40,750 bases of DNA. Source: Limnohabitans sp. (GTDB lineage Bacteria > Pseudomonadota > Gammaproteobacteria > Burkholderiales > Burkholderiaceae_C). A program made the position numbers and the translations under genes. The notes below the pieces were generated by a model that made no database searches, was not told the DNA's origin, and was given only the letters and a program-made list of their open reading frames with translations. Of the stretch, positions 20,845 to 28,652 are shown piece by piece (position 1 is the first letter of the stretch; every line of letters starts with the position of its first letter). Location of the stretch: positions 1 through 40,750 of the forward strand of contig VEQC01000002.1 of assembly GCA_018883455.1 (NCBI GenBank), written 5' to 3'.

Positions 20845-20895
20845 GGCAGGGCAGAGAGCAGGGGATGGGCCGCCCATTCAGGCGGCCAGGGCGGC

Positions 20896-21612
20896 TTAGC
20901 AGTCGGCTGGGGTCACGATGCGGCGCAAGGCATCGGTGTCGATGATGCGCACATAGCGCTGCTTGACTTCAATGATGCCGTCGTCCACAAACTTAGAGAA
21001 CGTGCGGCTCACCGTCTCGAGCTTGAGGCCCAAGTAGCTGCCAATTTCTTCCCGCGTCATGCGCAGCACGAGTTCCGATTGCGAGAACCCACGCGCATGC
21101 AGGCGTTGCACCAAATTGAGCAGGAAGGCGGCCAAACGCTCTTCGGCACGCATGCTGCCGAGCAAAAGCATCACGCCGTGCTCGCGCACAATCTCGCGAC
21201 TCATGATCTTGTGCACATGGTGTTGCAGGCTTTTGATCTCGCGAGAGAGCTCCTCAATGCGCTCAAACGGCATGAGGCAAACCTCCGCGTCTTCCAGCGC
21301 CACCGCATCGCAGGTGTGGTGATCGCTCACAATGCCGTCGAGCCCCATGATCTCGCCTGCCATCTGAAAACCCGTGACTTGGTCACGTCCGTCTTCAGAG
21401 GAGATGCAGGTCTTGAAAAAACCCGTGCGAATGGCGTAGAGCGCACTGAATTTGTCGCCGTGGCGAAAGAGGTGTTCGCCGCGCAGAACTTTGCGGCGGC
21501 CGCCGACCACCTCATCAATCCGGCGCATGTCCTGATCTGACAAGCCCACCGGCATACACAGCTCGCGCAGGTTGCAGTTGGAGCAAGCGACTTTGATGGA
21601 ATGGGTATTCAT
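20896..21612 (-). CDS. fnr: FNR/ANR-type oxygen-sensing Crp-family regulator
   Basis: N-terminal CSNCNLRELC cluster plus a later Cys (HTCDAVAL); MTREEIGSYLGLKLETVSRTFSKF helix-turn-helix. Confidence 0.95.
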   Translation of the reverse strand: MNTHSIKVACSNCNLRELCMPVGLSDQDMRRIDEVVGGRRKVLRGEHLFRHGDKFSALYAIRTGFFKTCISSEDGRDQVTGFQMAGEIMGLDGIVSDHHTCDAVALEDAEVCLMPFERIEELSREIKSLQHHVHKIMSREIVREHGVMLLLGSMRAEERLAAFLLNLVQRLHARGFSQSELVLRMTREEIGSYLGLKLETVSRTFSKFVDDGIIEVKQRYVRIIDTDALRRIVTPADC

Positions 21613-21625
21613 ATGTCAATCACAT

Positions 21626-21639
21626 TTGACACATGTCAA
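21626..21639. promoter_or_regulatory. FNR/FixK-like palindrome TTGACACATGTCAA in the fnr/hemN intergenic region
   Basis: TTGAC-ACAT-GTCAA; for hemN, CATCAT (21662-21667, 4/6 to TATAAT) lies 22 nt downstream. Extra TGTCAA half-site at 21614-21619. Confidence 0.65.
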
Positions 21640-21690
21640 ATCCCGCATCGGAACTGACAGGCATCATTGATCCGTATTTTAACGATTCTC

Positions 21691-23103
21691 ATGACCACCG
21701 ATACCCCCACTCCCGTCAGTGCCGACAGTCTGAGCCCGGATTTGTTGCGGCGCTACGATGTGCCGGGTCCGCGATACACCTCCTACCCCACGGCCGATCG
21801 GTTCGTGGAGGCTTTTGGTGAGGCCGATTACATCCAAGCTTTGCGGCAACGCCAACAAGGCATGAGTCCTAAGGGGCTACCCTTATCGCTCTATGTCCAT
21901 GTGCCGTTTTGTGAGTCGCTGTGCTACTACTGCGCGTGCAACAAAATCATCACCAAGCACCACGAGCGCGGTACCGAGTACTTGCGCTACCTAGAGCGCG
22001 AGGTTGAGCTCACCGTTGCGCATTTAGGCGCAGGCTGCGCAGTCTCGCAGCTGCACCTCGGCGGGGGCAGCCCCACCTTCCTGAGCGACGACGAACTGCG
22101 CGCGCTCATGGCCATGTTGCGCCGCAGTTTTGAGCTCGTCCCCGGTGGGGAGTACGCCATCGAGGTCGACCCCCGCACCGTGAGTCCCGCCCGCCTGGCC
22201 ACGTTGGCCGAGCTCGGCTTTAACCGCCTGAGCTTTGGCGTGCAAGATTTCGAGCCCGCCGTGCAAAAGGCGGTTCACCGCATTCAGCCTGCCGAGCAAG
22301 TCTTTGACTTGGTGGCCCACGCGCGCGAGTTGGGCTTTGATGCCATCAACGCCGATCTCATCTACGGCCTGCCCATGCAGACCCCCGAGACCTTCGCCCG
22401 CACGCTCGAGAAAATCACCCGCTTGCGCCCCGACCGCATTGCCCTCTACGCGTATGCCCACCTGCCCGAGCGCTTCAAGCCGCAGCGGCGCATTCACGCC
22501 TATGAGTTGCCCCCCGCTGCGGCCAAACTCGCCATGCTCGACATGGCGCTCAAGCACCTCATGCACGCGGGCTACGACTACGTGGGCATGGATCACTTCG
22601 CCTTGCCTGACGACCCCTTGGCCGTCGCCAAGCGCCAAGGGCGTCTGCACCGCAATTTCCAGGGCTACAGCACCCAACCCGATTGCGACTTGGTGGCGCT
22701 GGGCGTCTCGGCCATCGGCAAGGTCGGTGCCACGTTCAGCCAGAACGTCAAAACCCTGGAAGAGTATTACGACCTGCTCAGCCAAGGGCGCTTGCCCGTG
22801 GTACGGGGCCTGGCCCTCAATCGCGATGACTTGGTGCGCCGCACCGTCATCATGGCCTTGATGTGCCAGGGCCATTTGAGCTTTGAATCGGTGGAAGTCT
22901 CCCACCTCATCGACTTTCGCAGCTATTTCGCGCGTGAGCTCGAAACCCTGGCCGACATGCAGCAGCAAGGCCTGGTGATTCTGGAGCCCTCGGGCATTCA
23001 AGTCACCGAACTCGGGTGGTTTTTTGTCCGCGGCGTGGCCATGGTGTTCGACAAATACCTGCAAGCCGACCAAAACCGCGCCCGATTCTCTAAAATCATT
23101 TAA
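21691..23103 (+). CDS. hemN: oxygen-independent coproporphyrinogen III oxidase
   Basis: RYTSYPTADRF, VPFCESLCYYCACNKIITKH radical-SAM motif, LHLGGGSPTFLS. An upstream in-frame start at 21667 is also possible. Confidence 0.96.
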   Translation: MTTDTPTPVSADSLSPDLLRRYDVPGPRYTSYPTADRFVEAFGEADYIQALRQRQQGMSPKGLPLSLYVHVPFCESLCYYCACNKIITKHHERGTEYLRYLEREVELTVAHLGAGCAVSQLHLGGGSPTFLSDDELRALMAMLRRSFELVPGGEYAIEVDPRTVSPARLATLAELGFNRLSFGVQDFEPAVQKAVHRIQPAEQVFDLVAHARELGFDAINADLIYGLPMQTPETFARTLEKITRLRPDRIALYAYAHLPERFKPQRRIHAYELPPAAAKLAMLDMALKHLMHAGYDYVGMDHFALPDDPLAVAKRQGRLHRNFQGYSTQPDCDLVALGVSAIGKVGATFSQNVKTLEEYYDLLSQGRLPVVRGLALNRDDLVRRTVIMALMCQGHLSFESVEVSHLIDFRSYFARELETLADMQQQGLVILEPSGIQVTELGWFFVRGVAMVFDKYLQADQNRARFSKII

Positions 23104-23816
23104 TGCTCACCACCCTCGCGCTGACCGCCCTGCTCATGGGGCTGGCAGGCGGGCCGCACTGCTTGGCCATGTGCGGCGCCGCGTGCGCCGGCGTGGGGCG
23201 CTCGGCGCAAATGCGCGGGCAGGGGCGGGGCACGGGTGCCATGCTGCTTTTTCAAATCGGGCGCATCATCGGCTACGCCACCCTGGGCGCCGTGGCGGCT
23301 TCCGCCTTCCAGGGCGTGGGCTGGCTCAGCACCCAGTCCGTGGCCCTGCGCCCCGTTTGGACCTTCTTCCACATCGTCTGCTTCCTGCTCGGCATGGTCC
23401 TGCTCGTGCGTGCCGCGCAGCCCATTTGGCTCGAAGGCGTGGGCCGCGCGGTTTGGCGTCGGGTCCAGGCCATGACGGCCCACCTGAAATTGCAAGGCGC
23501 GGGCGCGGTCATCTTGGGCATCCTGTGGGCCCTCTTGCCCTGTGGGCTGCTCTACGGCGCGTTGCTGGTGGCCTCCCTCACCAACTCGGCCCTCCAAGGT
23601 GCCGTCGTCATGGGCGCATTCGCTCTGGGCAGCGCGCTCGTGCTCACCGTCGGCCCCATGCTCTGGCTGCGCCTGCGCGGTTTTGAGAACGAAGGAGACG
23701 GCAGCGGCAGCTGGGGCGTTCGCTTGGCCGGCCTAGCCCTCGCCGCCAGCGCCGCCTGGTCCCTCTGGATGGGCTTGGTCGAATACCAAGCCCCTTGGTG
23801 CTTGGTGCCGCAGTAG
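23103..23816 (+). CDS. TauE/SafE (UreH-like) family membrane protein linked to cbb3 locus
   Basis: MGLAGGPHCLAMCGAACAG motif, multiple TM segments; TAATG overlap with the hemN stop. Confidence 0.8.
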   Translation: MLTTLALTALLMGLAGGPHCLAMCGAACAGVGRSAQMRGQGRGTGAMLLFQIGRIIGYATLGAVAASAFQGVGWLSTQSVALRPVWTFFHIVCFLLGMVLLVRAAQPIWLEGVGRAVWRRVQAMTAHLKLQGAGAVILGILWALLPCGLLYGALLVASLTNSALQGAVVMGAFALGSALVLTVGPMLWLRLRGFENEGDGSGSWGVRLAGLALAASAAWSLWMGLVEYQAPWCLVPQ

Positions 23817-23819
23817 GAC

Positions 23820-24638
23820 TTAAGCCAAACCCTTATAGAGCATATACGCCGCGAGCAAATAAAGCATGCCGGCGAAGATGCGCTTGAGTTTTTTCACGGG
23901 CAGTTGGTGCGCCACGCGCGCGCCCAGGGGCGCGGTGAGTACGCTGCACGAGGCGATCACGAGCAGGGCCGGCAACCACAGATAGCCAAACGCTCCGGGG
24001 GGCAGGCCTTCCATGCTCCAGCCGCTCACGATGTAGCCCGCCACGTTGGCCACAGCAATCGGAAAGCCCAGTGCCGCACTGGTGGCCACCGCATGGTGGA
24101 TCGCCACGTTGCACCACGTCATGAAGGGCACACTGATAAATCCGCCCCCCGCGCCCACGAGCCCGGAGAGAAACCCAATACTGCCGCCCGCGAGCAACTG
24201 CCCGCCGCGGCCAGGCATCTGCCGGCTTGGCGCGGGCTTCTTGTCCAGAAACATTTGGGTGGCCGAGAAGCCCACAAACGCGCCAAAGAAAATGGCGAGT
24301 GACGCCCCCTTGATCAAGGCAAACACACCGAGGCTGCTGATCAAGCTGCCCAGCACAATGCCCGGGGCGAGTCCGGTGACCAAGTCCCAGCGCACCGCGC
24401 CTTTTTTGTGGTGGGCGCGCACGCTCGAGATGGAGGTGAAGATGATCGTCGCCATCGAGGTGGCAATGGCCATCTTCACGGCCAAGCTCGTATCGACCCC
24501 TTGGCCCGAGAGCAAGAGCGTGATGAACGGCACCATCACCATACCCCCGCCAATGCCGAGCAAGCCCGCGAGAAAGCCAGAACAACTGCCCAGCAGGACA
24601 AACGAAATCAGGAGGTCGGGGGAGGTGAGGAGTTCCAT
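23820..24638 (-). CDS. TauE/SafE (DUF81) family sulfite exporter-like permease
   Basis: GFLAGLLGIGGGMVMVPFITLLL and GFLSGLVGAGGGFISVPFMTWC paired motifs. Confidence 0.9.
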   Translation of the reverse strand: MELLTSPDLLISFVLLGSCSGFLAGLLGIGGGMVMVPFITLLLSGQGVDTSLAVKMAIATSMATIIFTSISSVRAHHKKGAVRWDLVTGLAPGIVLGSLISSLGVFALIKGASLAIFFGAFVGFSATQMFLDKKPAPSRQMPGRGGQLLAGGSIGFLSGLVGAGGGFISVPFMTWCNVAIHHAVATSAALGFPIAVANVAGYIVSGWSMEGLPPGAFGYLWLPALLVIASCSVLTAPLGARVAHQLPVKKLKRIFAGMLYLLAAYMLYKGLA

Positions 24639-24644
24639 AAAGAA

Positions 24645-24824
24645 AAGGTGTCTGCAAGGATCAGGGGACCGGCATCCTGAACCGGGGGTTCAGGTGGGCG
24701 AGGGCAGACTGACCTTGGGTTCATCTGACGCGAGACGATCACGCTAGCCAGCCGATGTTCCAAGCCCGGGCTCAAATGAGCATTGGTTCAAGGAAATATA
24801 AAGCCCCCCGACTTGCAGACCGAT
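24645..24824 (-). ncRNA. ssrS: 6S RNA
   Basis: Minus-strand transcript with closing stem GTCTGCAAG (24812-24820) / CTTGCAGAC (24650-24658), GGGG/CCCC continuation, conserved-like 3' hairpin CCTGAACCCCCGGTTCAGG, long irregular central hairpin; about 180 nt; TATAAA just upstream (24829-24834); immediately downstream of zapA. Ends approximate. Confidence 0.82.
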
Positions 24825-24842
24825 CCATTTTATAGGGCTTGG

Positions 24843-25142
24843 TCAGAGCAATTGGTTGTCGTGGGCCAACGCTTGATCGAGGCGACCGAGCAATTGGCGC
24901 AAAGTCTCCTGCTCCTCGGGCGCAAAGGCGCTGGCCTGGGCGGGCGTGTCGGTGAGGTCAAAGGCGAGGTTGAGCGCGGCCAAGACCGAAATGCGGTCGC
25001 GCGCTTTGATTTTGCCCGCATCGCGAATCTTGCACATGGCCTCGTCCACCCGCTGCACCGCTTGCGCCAGACGCGCCTCACCGCCCGGTGGGCAGCCCAG
25101 CACATAGCTCTGGCCCATGATTTGCACTTCAATTTGCTTCAC
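24843..25142 (-). CDS. zapA: cell division protein ZapA
   Basis: MKQIEVQIMGQSYVLGCPPGGEARLAQAVQRVDEAMCKIRDAGKIKARDRISVLAALNLAFDL. Confidence 0.93.
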   Translation of the reverse strand: MKQIEVQIMGQSYVLGCPPGGEARLAQAVQRVDEAMCKIRDAGKIKARDRISVLAALNLAFDLTDTPAQASAFAPEEQETLRQLLGRLDQALAHDNQLL

Positions 25143-25360
25143 GGGGCGTCCTTGGTGACCATTTCCTGGGGCAGGCGCTCGATGAGCGCGTCAATGCGGG
25201 AGCGCGCTGCGGCCAAGCGAGATTTGAGCAATTCACGCTCGTGCGTCAACTCCTGCACCTGCGCCGTGAGCAAGGCGTTGGTGCGCTGCAGCTCCTCATG
25301 GCGGAGCAGCAAGCGCTCCACACGGTCTGCGATTTGCGTGATCAAGGAGTTTTGAGCCAT
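25139..25360 (-). CDS. small coiled-coil protein, ZapB-like, paired with zapA
   Basis: LITQIADRVERLLLRHEELQRTNALLTAQVQELTHERELLKSRLAAARSRIDALIERLP; ATGA overlap with zapA. Confidence 0.8.
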   Translation of the reverse strand: MAQNSLITQIADRVERLLLRHEELQRTNALLTAQVQELTHERELLKSRLAAARSRIDALIERLPQEMVTKDAP

Positions 25361-25502
25361 CAGGTCAGCATTCTAAGCAAAGACGCTCACGGGCAAACCC
25401 CCATTTGCGCGGAGTGAGGGCTCTTTGCCACAATTTCGATTAGAGAAATCCATTTACTAATGTTAAACTCTCGCCGGCACACCGACAGAGGAGACAAACC
25501 CC

Positions 25503-27161
25503 ATGGGAACCTATACCTATCCCAAGTTTGAAGTCCGTTCCACGCAGGATTTGCAAGGAACAGTACAACGTCGCCCCCTCATCATCATTGGCGCGGGCCC
25601 CGTGGGCTTGGCCGCGGCCATCGAAGCGCGCCTCAACGGCCTCGACGTCCTGCTCTTTGACGAAGACGACTCCGTCTCCGTAGGCTCACGCGCCGTTTGC
25701 TACGCCAAGCGCACCCTGGAAATTCTCGACCGCCTCGGCGTGGGCGATGCGCTTTGCGCCAAAGGCGTGAGCTGGAACATTGGCCGCACCTTTTTGCAGG
25801 AGGAAGAGGTCTATCGCTTCAACCTCGTGCCCGAGGAAGGGCATCAGCGCCCAGGCATGATCAACTTGCAGCAATACCACTTGGAGGAGGCCTTGGTCGC
25901 GCGCGCCCTTGAGCTCGGAGTCGACCTGCGCTGGAAATGCCGAGTCGTGGGCGTGACATCGCTTGCCGACCATGCCCGCTTGGAAGTGGAGTCGCTCGAA
26001 GGCCGCTTTGCCATCGAGGCCGATTGGCTCATCGTCGCCGATGGCGCGCGCAGCCCGGTGCGCCAAATGCTCGGCCTCGACATCGAAGGCATGATCTTCA
26101 AAGATCGCTTCCTCATCGCCGACGTCGTCATGCAAGCGGATTTCCCCGCTGAGCGTTGGTTCTGGTTCGATCCCCCGTTTCACCCCGGCCAGAGCGTGCT
26201 GCTGCACAAACAGGCCGACAACATCTGGCGCATCGACTTCCAGCTTGGCTGGGACGCCGATCCCGAGGCCGAAAAAAAGCCCGAGCGTGTTCTGCCGCGC
26301 CTCAAAGCCATGCTGGGCGACGACCGTCCCTTCGAGCTCGAATGGGTGAGCGTCTACACCTTCCAGTGTCGTCGCATGAAGGATTTCCGCCACCAGCGCT
26401 GCCTCTTCGTGGGCGACGCCGCGCACCAGGTTTCTCCCTTTGGCGCGCGTGGGGCCAATTCGGGTTTTCAAGACACCGACACCTTGCTCTGGAAACTCGC
26501 CTTGGTCATGCGGGGCCTGGCCCCCGAAGGCCTCATCGACAGCTATCACCGTGAGCGCGCCTTCGCCGCCGACGAGAACATCCTCAACTCGACGCGTTCG
26601 ACCGACTACATCACCCCCAAAACCCACACCAGTCGCACTTTCCGCAACGCCGCCTTGTCACTCGCACGCCACCACGGTTTTGCCCGCAAGCTCGTGAACT
26701 CGGGGCGCCTCTCGCTGCCGAGTTTCCTCACCGAGACGCCGCTCAACACCCCCGATCGCGATGCCTTCGCGGGCGACATGGTCCCCGGCGCGCCCATGGA
26801 CGACGCCCCCGTCACCCACGAGGGCCAAGCGGGCTGGCTGCTGCGCCACCTCGCCACGCGTTTTCACTGCTTGGTCTTTGTCGACAAGCCCGGCGAGCTC
26901 GACCCCCAAACGCGCCAGGATCTCCAAGCCCTGCGCCAGGGGGAGGTGCCCATCGAGCCCCTCATCGTGAGCGCCCAGCCGGGACAGGTTGATGGCTTGA
27001 CCGTCCTGGTCGATACCCAGAACTGGTTTGCGCGCCGCTACGACGCGCGCTCTGGCTCGGTCTGGCTGGCCCGCCCTGATCAACACCTCTGCGCCCGCTG
27101 GCGTAGCTTTGACGTCCAGGCCGTGCGCCTGGCCCTTGACCGCGCTCTGGCCAAAGCCTGA
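25503..27161 (+). CDS. FAD-dependent (class A flavoprotein) monooxygenase, aromatic hydroxylase-like
   Basis: PLIIIGAGPVGLAAAIEARLNGLDVLLFDED; DG motif ADWLIVADGARSPVRQMLG; GD motif LFVGDAAHQVSPFGARGANSGFQD. Confidence 0.9.
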   Translation: MGTYTYPKFEVRSTQDLQGTVQRRPLIIIGAGPVGLAAAIEARLNGLDVLLFDEDDSVSVGSRAVCYAKRTLEILDRLGVGDALCAKGVSWNIGRTFLQEEEVYRFNLVPEEGHQRPGMINLQQYHLEEALVARALELGVDLRWKCRVVGVTSLADHARLEVESLEGRFAIEADWLIVADGARSPVRQMLGLDIEGMIFKDRFLIADVVMQADFPAERWFWFDPPFHPGQSVLLHKQADNIWRIDFQLGWDADPEAEKKPERVLPRLKAMLGDDRPFELEWVSVYTFQCRRMKDFRHQRCLFVGDAAHQVSPFGARGANSGFQDTDTLLWKLALVMRGLAPEGLIDSYHRERAFAADENILNSTRSTDYITPKTHTSRTFRNAALSLARHHGFARKLVNSGRLSLPSFLTETPLNTPDRDAFAGDMVPGAPMDDAPVTHEGQAGWLLRHLATRFHCLVFVDKPGELDPQTRQDLQALRQGEVPIEPLIVSAQPGQVDGLTVLVDTQNWFARRYDARSGSVWLARPDQHLCARWRSFDVQAVRLALDRALAKA

Positions 27162-27172
27162 GGAGTTCGAAC

Positions 27173-27421
27173 ATGTCCCAATTAAATCTGCAACCCCATT
27201 TCTTCGAACCCGGCAAACGCTACTTTCGCGATTTCACGCCCGGAGATGATTTCTACCAAGCCCTCATCGACACCCATCGGGGCTTGAGCGACGCTCAGAG
27301 CGAACTCGTCAACGCCAAGCTCATCTTGCTCTTGGCCAACCACATCGGCGATCTCTCCGTGCTGCGCGAGGCCATGCGCCTTGCGCGCGCAGACGTGGCC
27401 GAGGAACTGCCCCAAACCTGA
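27173..27421 (+). CDS. DUF2783-like small protein
   Basis: MSQLNLQPHFFEPGKRYFRDFTPGDDFYQALIDTHRGLSDAQSELVNAKLILLLANHIGD..., co-directional after the monooxygenase; family call from memory. Confidence 0.75.
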   Translation: MSQLNLQPHFFEPGKRYFRDFTPGDDFYQALIDTHRGLSDAQSELVNAKLILLLANHIGDLSVLREAMRLARADVAEELPQT

Positions 27422-27437
27422 CCCCAAGGAGCCCGCC

Positions 27438-27971
27438 ATGAAACTCTCCCGCATTCACCATGTGGCCTACCGTTGCAAGGACGCCAAGCAAACCGTGGAG
27501 TGGTACGTCAAGCACCTCAACATGGATTTCGTGCTCGCCATCGCCGAGGACCAAGTGCCCAGCACCAAGGCCCCCGACCCCTACATGCACGTCTTCCTCG
27601 ACGCCGGTCAAGGCAATGTGCTCGCTTTCTTTGAGTTGCCCAACTCCCCCACCATGGGGCGCGACACCAACACGCCCGAGTGGGTCCAGCACATCGCCTT
27701 CAAGGTGGACTCCATGGCCACCCTCGAAGCCATGAAGCAAAAGCTCGAGGCCAGTGGGGTAGAGGTGGTGGGCATCACCGATCACACCATCTTCAAGTCC
27801 ATTTACTTCTTCGACCCCAACGGCCATCGCCTGGAGATCGCCTGCGACATCGGCACCCCCGAGATGTACCAAAAGCTCGACGCCGTGAAGTGGGAGATGC
27901 TCGAAGAGTGGAGCCAAACCCGCCGAGCCCCACGCCACGCGGCATGGATGCACGACAAAGAGTTTCATTAA
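27438..27971 (+). CDS. VOC-superfamily protein (dioxygenase-like)
   Basis: RIHHVAYRCKDAKQTVEWYVKHLNM ... WVQHIAFKVDS ... FDPNGHRLEIACD: paired beta-alpha-beta-beta-beta modules with H/H/E metal ligands. Confidence 0.85.
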   Translation: MKLSRIHHVAYRCKDAKQTVEWYVKHLNMDFVLAIAEDQVPSTKAPDPYMHVFLDAGQGNVLAFFELPNSPTMGRDTNTPEWVQHIAFKVDSMATLEAMKQKLEASGVEVVGITDHTIFKSIYFFDPNGHRLEIACDIGTPEMYQKLDAVKWEMLEEWSQTRRAPRHAAWMHDKEFH

Positions 27972-28612
27972 GCTGCCGGCGCGGGGGTTTTGTCGCGATA
28001 GTCGCAGCACGCCGCCACCGCGCAGCGCCAGCACTGGGGCTTGCGCGCCTGGCACACATAGCGCCCGTGCAGGATCAACCAGTGGTGCGCGTCGGGCAGG
28101 TAGGCTGCGGGAATGCGCTTGAGCAAGGCCAGCTCCACCGCCAGCGGGGTTTTGCCCGGGGCGAGCCCGGTGCGCTGGCTCACCCGAAAAATATGCGTGT
28201 CCACGGCCATGGTGGGCTCGCCAAACGCCACATTGAGCACCACGTTGGCGGTTTTGCGGCCCACCCCGGGCAGCGCTTCAAGTGCCTCGCGCGAACGCGG
28301 CACCTCCCCACCATGACGCTCCACCAGCAGCTGGCAAGTCGCCATCAAATGCCGCGCCTTGCTGCGGTAGAGCCCAATCGTGCGCACATACGACTCCAGC
28401 CGGGGCAAGCCCAGCGCCAAAATCTTCGCGGGCGTGTTGGCCACCGGAAAAAGCCGCCGTGTGGCCTTGTTCACCCCGACGTCCGTGGCCTGAGCGCTCA
28501 GCAACACGGCTGCGAGCAACTCGAACACACTGGTATATTCCAATTCCGTGTTGGGTTGCGGATTGGCTGCCTTCCAGGTGGCAAACATCGTTTCAATCTG
28601 GGCCCGTTGCAT
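27968..28612 (-). CDS. nth: endonuclease III
   Basis: LLSAQATDVGVNKATRRLF, ALPGVGRKTANVVLNVAFG, VDTHIFRVSQRTGL, C-terminal C-x6-C-x2-C-x5-C cluster (CQARKPQCWRCAVAACCDY). Confidence 0.96.
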   Translation of the reverse strand: MQRAQIETMFATWKAANPQPNTELEYTSVFELLAAVLLSAQATDVGVNKATRRLFPVANTPAKILALGLPRLESYVRTIGLYRSKARHLMATCQLLVERHGGEVPRSREALEALPGVGRKTANVVLNVAFGEPTMAVDTHIFRVSQRTGLAPGKTPLAVELALLKRIPAAYLPDAHHWLILHGRYVCQARKPQCWRCAVAACCDYRDKTPAPAA

Positions 28613-28652
28613 CGCCGCTCCTTCTAAGCTGTTTCAAGCCGGATTATTTCTC

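Noticed and set aside
20452-21540. 362-aa + strand ORF running through the 15-bp repeats into antisense of fnr
   Set aside because: Crosses ccoH out of frame and then antisense fnr; the open frame results from the repeats and GC bias. Only the repeat itself is kept as a finding.
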